The position numbers and the translations under genes were made by a program. DNA of 23,974 bases from a virus. The stretch spans positions 1-23,974 of the IMG/VR virus record IMGVR_UViG_3300009068_003615; one strand, given 5' to 3'. Position 1 is the stretch's first letter, and each line of letters opens with the position of its first letter. Of the stretch, positions 15,401 to 22,345 are shown piece by piece. The notes under the pieces were generated by a model. The model was not told the DNA's origin. It saw only the letters and a list, made by a program, of their open reading frames with translations, and did not search any database.

Positions 15401-16270
15401 ATGACAACACAACTAGTAGTACATTTACTTCCACATGAAATTGATTGGTTCGAGTGGCAATCAAAACAATTTAAAATAGGAAGTTATCATGTAGATAGTA
15501 GCATTATAATTGACGTTACACTTAATCTTAATTTAGTAGATTGGGATAAGTCACAAATGCCTAAACAATTTTACATAGACAAATTCAATTACATTGAAAC
15601 TCTTTGGGATTGGGCAGAAACTAAATTTGATATAAATGAAAATGGAACATGTTTAGGATGCGATGATAAAAGAAGAAACTCGATTAGAACTACCGAAGCC
15701 GATAACATTTTATATCTAGATAGCGACTTAATTTTCAGGCCGGAGACACTGTCGTACATGGTGTCTGCTGCGTCGATCGTAGACAACGAGTATTATATAA
15801 TATCTCCTCAAACTGTGAGAATGTGGGATTCAAGTTGGGATGTAATTACTAATAAAGATTATTTAAACGTGCCAGCAAATATGGAAACATATTATGCAAA
15901 TGATCCTTTTGAAATAATTGCAAAAGATATAACAGATATTGAATTAAAGAAAATTGATGAGTTTAAGTTTGGCGGTGGCTGGTTCAATTTACTATCAACT
16001 AAATTACTTAAATTAACTGACATACCAGACTCCTTTGGCCCTTATGGAATAGATGATTTATATGTTATGATTTGTTGTAATATAATGAAACAAAAAGGAA
16101 TAGAAGTAAATCAATATATAGTAGATGGTTTAGTAGTAATAGAAAATTTTAAATATCGTGAAAACTATCATAAGAATTACTTATATTTAATAGATAATCA
16201 GAACGAGTATAGAGCTCGAGCTGAATCAAATTTAAACATAGAATTAAACAATTTCAATAAATTACTATAA
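15401..16270 (+). CDS. GT-A glycosyltransferase-like protein
   Basis: A 289-residue protein with a GT-A pattern: LVVHLLPHEIDWFEWQ (5-20) as first strand, ILYLDSDLIFRPE (103-115) with DSD at 107-109 as metal site, a FGGGWFNLLS stretch near 190, and GPYGIDDLYVM near 215-225, the DD of which could supply the catalytic base. It fits a broad GT2-like group seen in phages and giant viruses. Codons for residues 111-130 (bases 15731-15790) are strikingly GC-richer than their surroundings. It shares its last base with the start of the FkbM methyltransferase gene. Confidence 0.72.
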   Translation: MTTQLVVHLLPHEIDWFEWQSKQFKIGSYHVDSSIIIDVTLNLNLVDWDKSQMPKQFYIDKFNYIETLWDWAETKFDINENGTCLGCDDKRRNSIRTTEADNILYLDSDLIFRPETLSYMVSAASIVDNEYYIISPQTVRMWDSSWDVITNKDYLNVPANMETYYANDPFEIIAKDITDIELKKIDEFKFGGGWFNLLSTKLLKLTDIPDSFGPYGIDDLYVMICCNIMKQKGIEVNQYIVDGLVVIENFKYRENYHKNYLYLIDNQNEYRARAESNLNIELNNFNKLL

Positions 16271-17031
16271 TGAATATATATTTTAAAGAATCTAATTTTG
16301 GAAATTTTTGTCTATTAGAAGACGATTTAATTAGTAACTGTATTAATGAAAGAGGTTATTGGGAAAATCATTTATTTTACTTTTATAGGCAGTTTATAAA
16401 ATCTGACTATGTGATTATTGACGGAGGGGCTAATTTAGGATTCCATAGTATTCAATTTGCAAAGTTAGCATCTCAAGGAGCTGTATATTGTTTTGAACCT
16501 CAGCCATTAATTTTTAATATACTTTCAACAAATGTATTGATTAATGGATGCTCTGATGTAATTAAACAATATAGATTAGGACTAGGAGATTCAATTGGGC
16601 AGGAATTAAAAATGACTCCGCTTAAAGAACAAATCTTTTCAGAGCATTGTGTTAATTATGGAGGTCGTGGCTTGACTGAAAGTGAGGAAGGTGAAGAAGC
16701 TGTTCAATTAACTACTATAGATAGTTTAGGTTTAGCTAAATTAGATTTCATGAAGTTAGATGTTCAAGGATTTGAATTACATACATTGCTAGGAGGGGAA
16801 GCTACTATTAAAGCAAATTGGCCTTTGATGTTTATAGAAAATTATCCAGACTCAGAACAGGATCAAAAAGTAATTGATTTAATTAAAGAATGGGGTTATG
16901 AAGTTTATAGATTAGAAGCGAGTCATAATGAAGATTGCATTGCCGTTTATCCTAATAAGCATTTAGAAGAAATTAAATTTATAGAAAGTCAACAAGATAT
17001 TAAATGGAAAAAACAAAATTTTAAAAAATAA
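16270..17031 (+). CDS. FkbM-family methyltransferase
   Basis: A 253-residue FkbM-type SAM methyltransferase. Motif I is IDGGANLGFHS at 50-60, strand 2 ends in CFEPQP (74-79), and FMKLDVQGFELHTLLGG (about 155-171) is the family's motif IV/V with the characteristic K-x-D-x-x-G-x-E. LMFIENYP follows. Members methylate hydroxyls on polyketides and on sugars in polysaccharide clusters. The first 40 residues (EDDLISNCINERGYWEN) are also typical of the group. The gene begins on the last base of the preceding stop. Confidence 0.87.
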   Translation: MNIYFKESNFGNFCLLEDDLISNCINERGYWENHLFYFYRQFIKSDYVIIDGGANLGFHSIQFAKLASQGAVYCFEPQPLIFNILSTNVLINGCSDVIKQYRLGLGDSIGQELKMTPLKEQIFSEHCVNYGGRGLTESEEGEEAVQLTTIDSLGLAKLDFMKLDVQGFELHTLLGGEATIKANWPLMFIENYPDSEQDQKVIDLIKEWGYEVYRLEASHNEDCIAVYPNKHLEEIKFIESQQDIKWKKQNFKK

Positions 17032-17035
17032 AAAT

Positions 17036-18796
17036 ATGAGTTTATTAACAAACGATCAGATAAGTAACAGAGGATTTTGGCTTACTGAAGATTCTAGAAA
17101 TCACTGCTTCGATAATAAATTAGCAGATAAACTAAAAGAAGTTTTCACATCATATAGTGTTTTGGATTTGGGTTGTGGCCCTGGGCATTATACTAAATTT
17201 TTTCTAGATAATAATATAGAAAGTGAAGGTTTTGACGGAAATCCTAATACATATACTATATCTGAAGGATTATGTAATGTGGCTGATTTAACTCAAATAC
17301 ATGATTTTAATCAAAAAGATTGGGTATTAAGTTTAGAAGCAGGAGAACATATTCCTAAAGAATATGAACATATATTTATTCAAAATTTAATTAAGCACGC
17401 TAAACAAGGGATAATATTAAGTTGGGCAGTACCTGGACAGCCCGGTGACGGTCATGTAAATTGTCAGTCCAATGAATATGTTATTTCTTTAATGAAAGAA
17501 AATGGGTTTTCATTAGACACTAAAACATCTATAGATCTTAGAGAAGTAGCTGAGTTATGGTGGTTTAAAAATACAGTAATGGTTTTTAGAAAAGATGAAT
17601 TACCTAAAATAACATTTTGCATACCAAGCAAATCAAATTTGCGATATTTAAAAACATGCATACCTTCAATCAGAGAAAATGCATTTAGATCTGATCATGA
17701 TATTATCGTCTTTGTCGACTCAGATGAGGATGGAACTGTAGAATGGTTAGAGCAAGTTAAAGATGAATACAATGTCAAGTATTTTATCAATCCTGATTTA
17801 GGAACGAAATTATTTGGTATTGGAAAGGCATATGATTATTGTATTGAGTCGGCAACGACTGATATTGTAATGATATTTCACGCTGATATGATGTTAGGTA
17901 AACGTGCTGATTTAAATGCATATAAACATCTTAAAAAAGGATCTGTAGTATGTGCTACGAGAATTGAACCTCCTTTACACCCAAATGCTGGAGAAAAAAT
18001 ATTAATGGATTTTGGTATTTGGCCAGAAGAATTTAAAAAGAGTGAATTTAATAATTTTGTAGATAAGTTATTAGTTGATTATAATTATAAGACAACTGAA
18101 GGTATTTTTGCTCCATGGATGATTTATAAATCAGATATATTATCTATTGGAGGGCATGATCCTATTTTAAAGTCGGCTCGTGAAGATTCTGATTTATTTA
18201 ATCGTTTTGTATTAAATGGATATTCAATTATTCAGTCATGGGATTCGTTGGTGTATCATTTAACAGGCAGAGGTGGTCAATTTCAGCATGGTAAAGTAAC
18301 TCAAGACGAAACCGCTAAAAGTGCAGAATGGCAAAAATTAATGATGGACTCGACAAAAGAGTTTATTAGAAAATGGGGAAGTCCAGTAAATCATACTCCC
18401 ATGATGATGCCAATTATTACTCCAAAATATGATATTGCATTTAAAGTTGTTAATTGTTCATATCAAATATTAGAATTGCTTGAGCCGTTTTGTAATAGAA
18501 TATTTGTTGAAAATCAAGATAACCTTATCGAACATTATATCGTTGCTGAACAGCCTAACACTTCATATGATTTAAGTAAGCGAGTACATTCATGGGAATA
18601 TTCTGAACCTCATGATTATCATGATATTATAGTTGATATTAACGGAGCTACATTAACTCAAGAAGATTTTAGCGTAATTCAACAATTGCCTTTGATTATT
18701 CAAGATACAAATGAAACTGGAATATTTGAATTAGGCAATCTTAAAATTAAAATTATTTCCATAACAGAAACACAAAACAATTTAATTAAATTATGA
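17036..18796 (+). CDS. Fused methyltransferase-glycosyltransferase
   Basis: A 586-residue two- or three-domain protein. Residues 1-185 are a class I methyltransferase: VLDLGCGPG at 42-50, EGFDGNP (64-70) and WVLSLEAGEHIP (96-107, motif IV). Residues 191 to about 440 are a GT2-like glycosyltransferase: ITFCIPSKSNLRYLKTC (192-208), VFVDSDEDGT (225-234) and a metal site in FHADMM (281-286), followed by a long acceptor half. The last 130 residues are a third segment without recognised motifs, rich in beta-type sequence. The fusion implies that methylation and sugar transfer act on the same chain end, in the manner of chain-capping enzymes. It overlaps the SDR gene by four bases. Confidence 0.85.
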   Translation: MSLLTNDQISNRGFWLTEDSRNHCFDNKLADKLKEVFTSYSVLDLGCGPGHYTKFFLDNNIESEGFDGNPNTYTISEGLCNVADLTQIHDFNQKDWVLSLEAGEHIPKEYEHIFIQNLIKHAKQGIILSWAVPGQPGDGHVNCQSNEYVISLMKENGFSLDTKTSIDLREVAELWWFKNTVMVFRKDELPKITFCIPSKSNLRYLKTCIPSIRENAFRSDHDIIVFVDSDEDGTVEWLEQVKDEYNVKYFINPDLGTKLFGIGKAYDYCIESATTDIVMIFHADMMLGKRADLNAYKHLKKGSVVCATRIEPPLHPNAGEKILMDFGIWPEEFKKSEFNNFVDKLLVDYNYKTTEGIFAPWMIYKSDILSIGGHDPILKSAREDSDLFNRFVLNGYSIIQSWDSLVYHLTGRGGQFQHGKVTQDETAKSAEWQKLMMDSTKEFIRKWGSPVNHTPMMMPIITPKYDIAFKVVNCSYQILELLEPFCNRIFVENQDNLIEHYIVAEQPNTSYDLSKRVHSWEYSEPHDYHDIIVDINGATLTQEDFSVIQQLPLIIQDTNETGIFELGNLKIKIISITETQNNLIKL

Positions 18797-19641
18797 AAAT
18801 ACTAGTAACAGGAGGATTAGGATTTGTAGGGTCCAATCTAATTAAACGACTAATTAACGAAGGACATGATGTTTCATGTATAGATAACTTATCTACCGGG
18901 TTAGTTGAAAATAGAGTGTCAGGTTGTACATATCATTATTATGATTGCAATGACATCAATAAAAAATTAACAGATAATTATGAAGTGATCTTTCATTTAG
19001 CTGCATTGGCTCGAATTCAAGCTTCATTTATGTATCCAACCAATACGTTTATATCCAATACATCAGGGACTCAAGAAGTTTTAGAATATGCTCGATTACA
19101 CAATTCTAAAGTTATATATGCAGGATCTTCATCAAAGTGGCATGATCCTAAAATATCTCCATACGCAATGAGCAAATATTTAGGAGAAGAGCTTTGTAAG
19201 ATGTATCGTCAATGCTTTGATTTAAAAGTACAACTTACAAGATTTTATAATGTATATGGACCGGGAGAAATTGTTGATGGCGACTATGCAGCTGTAATTG
19301 GAATTTGGAGAAGGCAATGCCGAGATAACCAACCTATTACGGTTGTAGGCGACGGCTTGCAAAGAAGAGATTTTACATATATTAATGATATTGTTGATGG
19401 ATTAATTAAAGTAATGAGCACTGACATTTATCATGAAGATGCTTGGGAATTAGGAACAGGCACCAATCATTCTATATTAGATATTGCTAAAGTCTTTGCA
19501 GAAAAATTTCATAATGAAATTGTACATCTACCCGACCAGCATGGTAATTATCGTGAGACTTTGCGTGAGCATAGCGATGCCTTAACATTATTAAATTGGA
19601 ATCCAAAAGATCAATTAAAAGAATATATTAATAGTTTATAA
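18793..19641 (+). CDS. NAD-dependent epimerase/dehydratase, extended SDR
   Basis: A 282-residue extended SDR acting on a nucleotide sugar. It shows GGLGFVG (7-13), the acidic end of strand 2 in CIDNLSTG (29-36), HLAALA (68-73), the catalytic serine in GSSSK (111-115), YAMSK (124-128, YxxxK), RFYNVYGPGE and GDGLQRRDFTYIND, the family's substrate-binding blocks. It resembles GalE-like UDP-glucose/UDP-glucuronate 4-epimerases and decarboxylases; the exact reaction cannot be settled. It is shorter than most GalE (about 330). The next gene, two bases on, is a UDP-sugar dehydrogenase, so a UDP-uronate substrate is likely. Confidence 0.85.
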   Translation: MKILVTGGLGFVGSNLIKRLINEGHDVSCIDNLSTGLVENRVSGCTYHYYDCNDINKKLTDNYEVIFHLAALARIQASFMYPTNTFISNTSGTQEVLEYARLHNSKVIYAGSSSKWHDPKISPYAMSKYLGEELCKMYRQCFDLKVQLTRFYNVYGPGEIVDGDYAAVIGIWRRQCRDNQPITVVGDGLQRRDFTYINDIVDGLIKVMSTDIYHEDAWELGTGTNHSILDIAKVFAEKFHNEIVHLPDQHGNYRETLREHSDALTLLNWNPKDQLKEYINSL

Positions 19642-19642
19642 T

Positions 19643-20500
19643 ATGAAACAACAAATAGGAATTATTGGACAAGGCTTTGTAGGATCGGCAGTCCGAGAAG
19701 GAATGAAAAATCATTTTGACATTTTGGCATTCGATAAAGATCCTAATAAGTATAGCAACGTTGAATCGATATTTCATGTAGTTGAAAGTACAGATTTGAC
19801 TTTTTTATGTGTACCAACGCCAATGCGTAAAAATGGTTCATGTGACTTGTCAATTGTAAGAAATGCTTTAAATGAAATCAATGACGTTGCCAAAGCACTT
19901 TTTGCGGAAGATTATATCGTAGTAATCAAATCGACTATTCCTCCAGGAACGACAGAGCAATTAAATCGAGAATATCCTAATTTAGATATTGTATTTAATC
20001 CAGAGTTTTTAACTGAAGCAAATGCAGTTGATGATTATAAAAATCAAAATAGAATTATTGTAGGAGGCGAAAGACCAGGCTCGACAAAAGTTAAAGCTGT
20101 ATTTGCAAAAGCATTTCCTAAAGTGCCAATCATCAAAACATCTTCATCAATTGCTGAAATGATTAAGTATGTAACTAATACATTTTTAGCAACTAAAGTT
20201 TCATTTGCAAATGAAATGTATCAAATTTGTCAAGCACTGAATATTGACTATGATAAAGTGATTGAATATGCACGTTATGATGATCGATTAGGAAATTCAC
20301 ATTGGAGTGTTCCTGGTCCAGATGGCGACTTTGGTTTTTCAGGAAGTTGTTTCCCAAAGGACATCCAATCATTAATACATCAAGCTAAGTTATTAGGACT
20401 TGACCCTTCTGTATTAGAAGCTGCTTGGAATAAAAATCTTAAAGTAAGGCCAGGCAAGGATTGGGAGACTCTTAAAGGACGCGCGGTAAGTGCAGAATAA
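19643..20500 (+). CDS. UDP-glucose/GDP-mannose dehydrogenase, short form
   Basis: NAD-dependent four-electron oxidation of a nucleotide sugar to its uronate. The N-terminal Rossmann domain has GQGFVGSA (9-16), FLCVPTP (54-60), KSTIPPGTT (96-104) and FNPEFL (118-123). The central dimerisation helix has EMIKYVTNTFLATK (172-185, with active-site K175). The catalytic cysteine is C236 in GFSGSCFPKD. All catalytic residues are therefore present. At 285 residues it lacks most of the C-terminal UDP-binding domain found in the usual 390-450-residue enzymes, and no continuing frame follows in the 24-base gap. The short form may be complete, or may use a partner for the missing domain. Confidence 0.87.
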   Translation: MKQQIGIIGQGFVGSAVREGMKNHFDILAFDKDPNKYSNVESIFHVVESTDLTFLCVPTPMRKNGSCDLSIVRNALNEINDVAKALFAEDYIVVIKSTIPPGTTEQLNREYPNLDIVFNPEFLTEANAVDDYKNQNRIIVGGERPGSTKVKAVFAKAFPKVPIIKTSSSIAEMIKYVTNTFLATKVSFANEMYQICQALNIDYDKVIEYARYDDRLGNSHWSVPGPDGDFGFSGSCFPKDIQSLIHQAKLLGLDPSVLEAAWNKNLKVRPGKDWETLKGRAVSAE

Positions 20501-20524
20501 ATTATTAATTTTAAATTTTAAATT

Positions 20525-20854
20525 ATGAAAGTCAATAACGAAAAAATAAACGGTACAATCATCAGAGATACTGATGTATATATAGTTGAAGACAATACTT
20601 TTTTAAATAACTTAGTTTTATCAAAAACCACTTTACATCGTAATCAATGTACATCAGGCCATTCTCATGCTGGGCTTGAAGAAGTGTATTTCTTTCAAAG
20701 AGGTAACGGTACAATGCAACTTGATGAAGAAACTTTTGATGTCGCTGCAGGTGATATAGTTCTTATACCCGACGGTGCATTTCATAAAGTCTTTAACAAA
20801 AATGGAAAGCAAGATTTAGTATTTGTTTGTGTGTTTCAAAAATACGAACGATAA
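20525..20854 (+). CDS. Cupin-domain protein
   Basis: A 109-residue single cupin barrel. Motif 1 is TSGHSHAGLEEVYFFQRGNG (43-62) with H46, H48 and E52 as metal ligands. Motif 2 is GDIVLIPDGAFHKVFN (76-91) with H87 as the fourth ligand. The set is complete, so it is likely a functional metal-binding cupin. Next to sugar-nucleotide genes it could be a sugar isomerase or epimerase, but single cupins have many roles. The start follows an A/T lead (TTTTAAATTATG). It appears to end the island: a 52-base gap with a candidate promoter follows. Confidence 0.85.
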   Translation: MKVNNEKINGTIIRDTDVYIVEDNTFLNNLVLSKTTLHRNQCTSGHSHAGLEEVYFFQRGNGTMQLDEETFDVAAGDIVLIPDGAFHKVFNKNGKQDLVFVCVFQKYER

Positions 20855-20885
20855 TTAAATTTGTTAGTTACAAATGAATATCTTA

Positions 20886-20893
20886 TATTTATA
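20886..20893 (+). promoter_or_regulatory. Candidate promoter element TATTTATA
   Basis: TATTTATA ends 13 bases before the ATG at 20907. GTTACA occurs just upstream at 20867-20872, here separated from the octamer by 13 bases instead of being adjacent. It is the third gap in the window with this element. Support is positional recurrence only. Confidence 0.35.
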
Positions 20894-20906
20894 AAAATAC
20901 TCGAAG

Positions 20907-21146
20907 ATGCAATATTATATACTATTACCAGGCGATACGGAGAAAGACGCAATGTTAGATACTAATTTATTAGGAGAGTCTTCATTTGGAAAATTCTATG
21001 CTGGTATGGGATTGAAAGCATTGATGAAAATGGTAGATAGAAATCCTGAAATGCTTAAAGATGTAACTATTAAAACAGATACAAATCAAACTTTAAGTGT
21101 TGAAGGATTTCTAGTACAAATTCAAAATTTAAAAGTAATGATGTGA
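20907..21146 (+). CDS. Small conserved-looking phage protein of unknown function
   Basis: A 79-residue protein with a strand-like start (MQYYILLPGDTEKD), a central helix (GLKALMKMVDRNPEM, 35-49) and a second beta-alpha unit (VTIKTDTNQTLSVEGFLVQIQNLK). No membrane segment and no motif that I recognise. The gene starts after a gap with a candidate promoter and ends in TGATG, sharing one base with the next start, so the next gene is probably coupled. It could mark the start of a separate transcript. Confidence 0.7.
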   Translation: MQYYILLPGDTEKDAMLDTNLLGESSFGKFYAGMGLKALMKMVDRNPEMLKDVTIKTDTNQTLSVEGFLVQIQNLKVMM

Positions 21147-21436
21147 TGAAAAGATCAATAATTATGGGTAGTTTAATTGTAATTGCTATAGCAGCTGTAA
21201 CTGCATATACTTTTGAAGTATCGACTAATCTTAAATTAAAAGCAGAGTTAGCTGTTAAAGATTCGATAATTGCAATACAAAGAGCAGAATATCTAAATTT
21301 AAAAGATGTTGTTATTGAACGAGATTATGAACTTTCATTTTGGGGAAACGTTCTAGATCAATTAGCTACTAACCATCCAGACGATGCAAATAAAATAGCC
21401 AAAGACTTTGGATTTGAATGGAATGAAGTTAAATAA
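21146..21436 (+). CDS. Single-pass membrane-anchored small protein
   Basis: Ninety-six residues starting MKRSIIMGSLIVIAIAAVTAY: a short basic start, then one membrane helix (about residues 5-21), followed by a helical, charged segment likely to form a coiled coil (LKLKAELAVKDSIIAIQRAE, about 28-47) and a soluble end. The topology is cytoplasmic N-terminus with the rest outside, unless the helix is a cleaved signal; no lipobox is seen. A GTG at 21143 would add one residue, but the ATG at 21146 overlaps the previous stop and is preferred. Function unknown. Confidence 0.7.
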   Translation: MKRSIIMGSLIVIAIAAVTAYTFEVSTNLKLKAELAVKDSIIAIQRAEYLNLKDVVIERDYELSFWGNVLDQLATNHPDDANKIAKDFGFEWNEVK

Positions 21437-21458
21437 ACCAACATTAAAAAGTAATTAT

Positions 21459-21896
21459 ATGGAACAAGAACAATCAATGGTAAGTTACCAATCAACAATC
21501 AATCCAGAGTTTACTGTAATTGTAATTTACAAAGAGCATGATCGATATAAAGAGATTAAAGACTCTTTGGAAAAGATGAATAATTCTATTGGGGTGTTAT
21601 TAGTTGGCACTAAAAACATTTTTATTGATGGAGAAGCTATTGCTGAACAAGAAATTGACAAGGATCAATTACTAGCGATTGAAGCTCATGAAATTGCTCA
21701 TTCAATGTTAAATCATGAAGCTGGAATAGATGACAACTCTGAAAAAGAAGCTGACTTACTTGGCATTGCTTTATTAGAAATGTCAGATTTGCAAAGAGCA
21801 GCTTCATTCTTAAAAGATCGATTGAAAGAATTACATGGTATTGATTATGCTGCGTTTGAAGAAGAGTTTGATGAATTGAATTATGAATCTAACTAA
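21459..21896 (+). CDS. Zinc metalloprotease-like protein (HEXXH ... ExEAD)
   Basis: A 145-residue protein. HEIAH is at residues 77-81, and EKEAD at 95-99 would supply the third, glutamate, zinc ligand with the aspartate that holds the first histidine, as in M48-type and related gluzincins (E-x-E-A-D pattern). No membrane segment is seen, unlike integral M48 proteases. The start at 21459 clears the previous gene and has an A/T lead (GTAATTATATG); in-frame ATG 21423 and TTG 21408 lie within the preceding gene. It could process a phage or host protein, or be a toxin/repressor protease; the substrate is unknown. Confidence 0.75.
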   Translation: MEQEQSMVSYQSTINPEFTVIVIYKEHDRYKEIKDSLEKMNNSIGVLLVGTKNIFIDGEAIAEQEIDKDQLLAIEAHEIAHSMLNHEAGIDDNSEKEADLLGIALLEMSDLQRAASFLKDRLKELHGIDYAAFEEEFDELNYESN

Positions 21897-21920
21897 GCTG
21901 ATAACGCTATATTAATGTCA

Positions 21921-21934
21921 GTTACATATTTATT
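21921..21934 (+). promoter_or_regulatory. Candidate promoter element, repeat of the island-head motif
   Basis: GTTACATATTTATT repeats the 13-mer GTTACATATTTAT found at 4412-4424 exactly and differs at the next base. It lies in the 50-base gap before the gene at 21947 and ends 12 bases before that ATG. Exact reuse of a 13-mer in two gaps is the best evidence for the element. Confidence 0.45.
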
Positions 21935-21946
21935 ATAAATTTTATA

Positions 21947-22345
21947 ATGATTAAACTGAAATCTATAATTAATGAAGAAGCTTCTTCCGAAGCGGCCAAT
22001 TCTGCGGCTGTTTACTTTAAAGCTTTTAGTAAAGAGTTTAATTATGAAACTACATGGACTCATTTAGGCTTGAAAAATGGAGAAAATGTTTTCACAGCTC
22101 CTTTGAAAAATTTAGGAGATTTGCGAATGATATTTTCTGAAGCAACTATTATGGCTCGTGTAAGTAAAGACAAAGCATATTTTGGAATTATTTACATGTT
22201 AAATGGATTAGAACAATTTGACGCAACGGTATGTTTGATTAAAAAAATAGATTCTAATTTTGAAATAAAAATGTTTGATGATAATGATTCAGACTTTTCA
22301 GACGCTAAGACTAATTTTATTAAACTAATAAAAATAATGGTATAA
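21947..22345 (+). CDS. Hypothetical protein with MIKLKSIINEE start
   Basis: A 132-residue soluble protein with alternating strand and helix segments. The start MIKLKSIINEE looks like the short basic-acidic leader (MKLKxxIxEE) that recurs at the start of many proteins in T4-like marine phages, possibly a targeting or cleavage tag for incorporation into the head. The remainder shows no motif that I recognise. The gene follows the repeated 13-mer element and shares its last base with the next start (TAATG). Confidence 0.6.
   Translation: MIKLKSIINEEASSEAANSAAVYFKAFSKEFNYETTWTHLGLKNGENVFTAPLKNLGDLRMIFSEATIMARVSKDKAYFGIIYMLNGLEQFDATVCLIKKIDSNFEIKMFDDNDSDFSDAKTNFIKLIKIMV

Noticed and set aside
20501-20524. 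Frameshift explanation for the short UDP-sugar dehydrogenase
   Set aside because: Only 24 A/T-rich bases separate its stop from the cupin gene and no frame there encodes any part of a C-terminal UDP-binding domain.
20856-20863. TAAATTTG as a host Bacteroidota -7 promoter element (TAnnTTTG)
   Set aside because: It matches the consensus, but no -33 TTG lies at the right distance and such an octamer is expected by chance in DNA this AT-rich.
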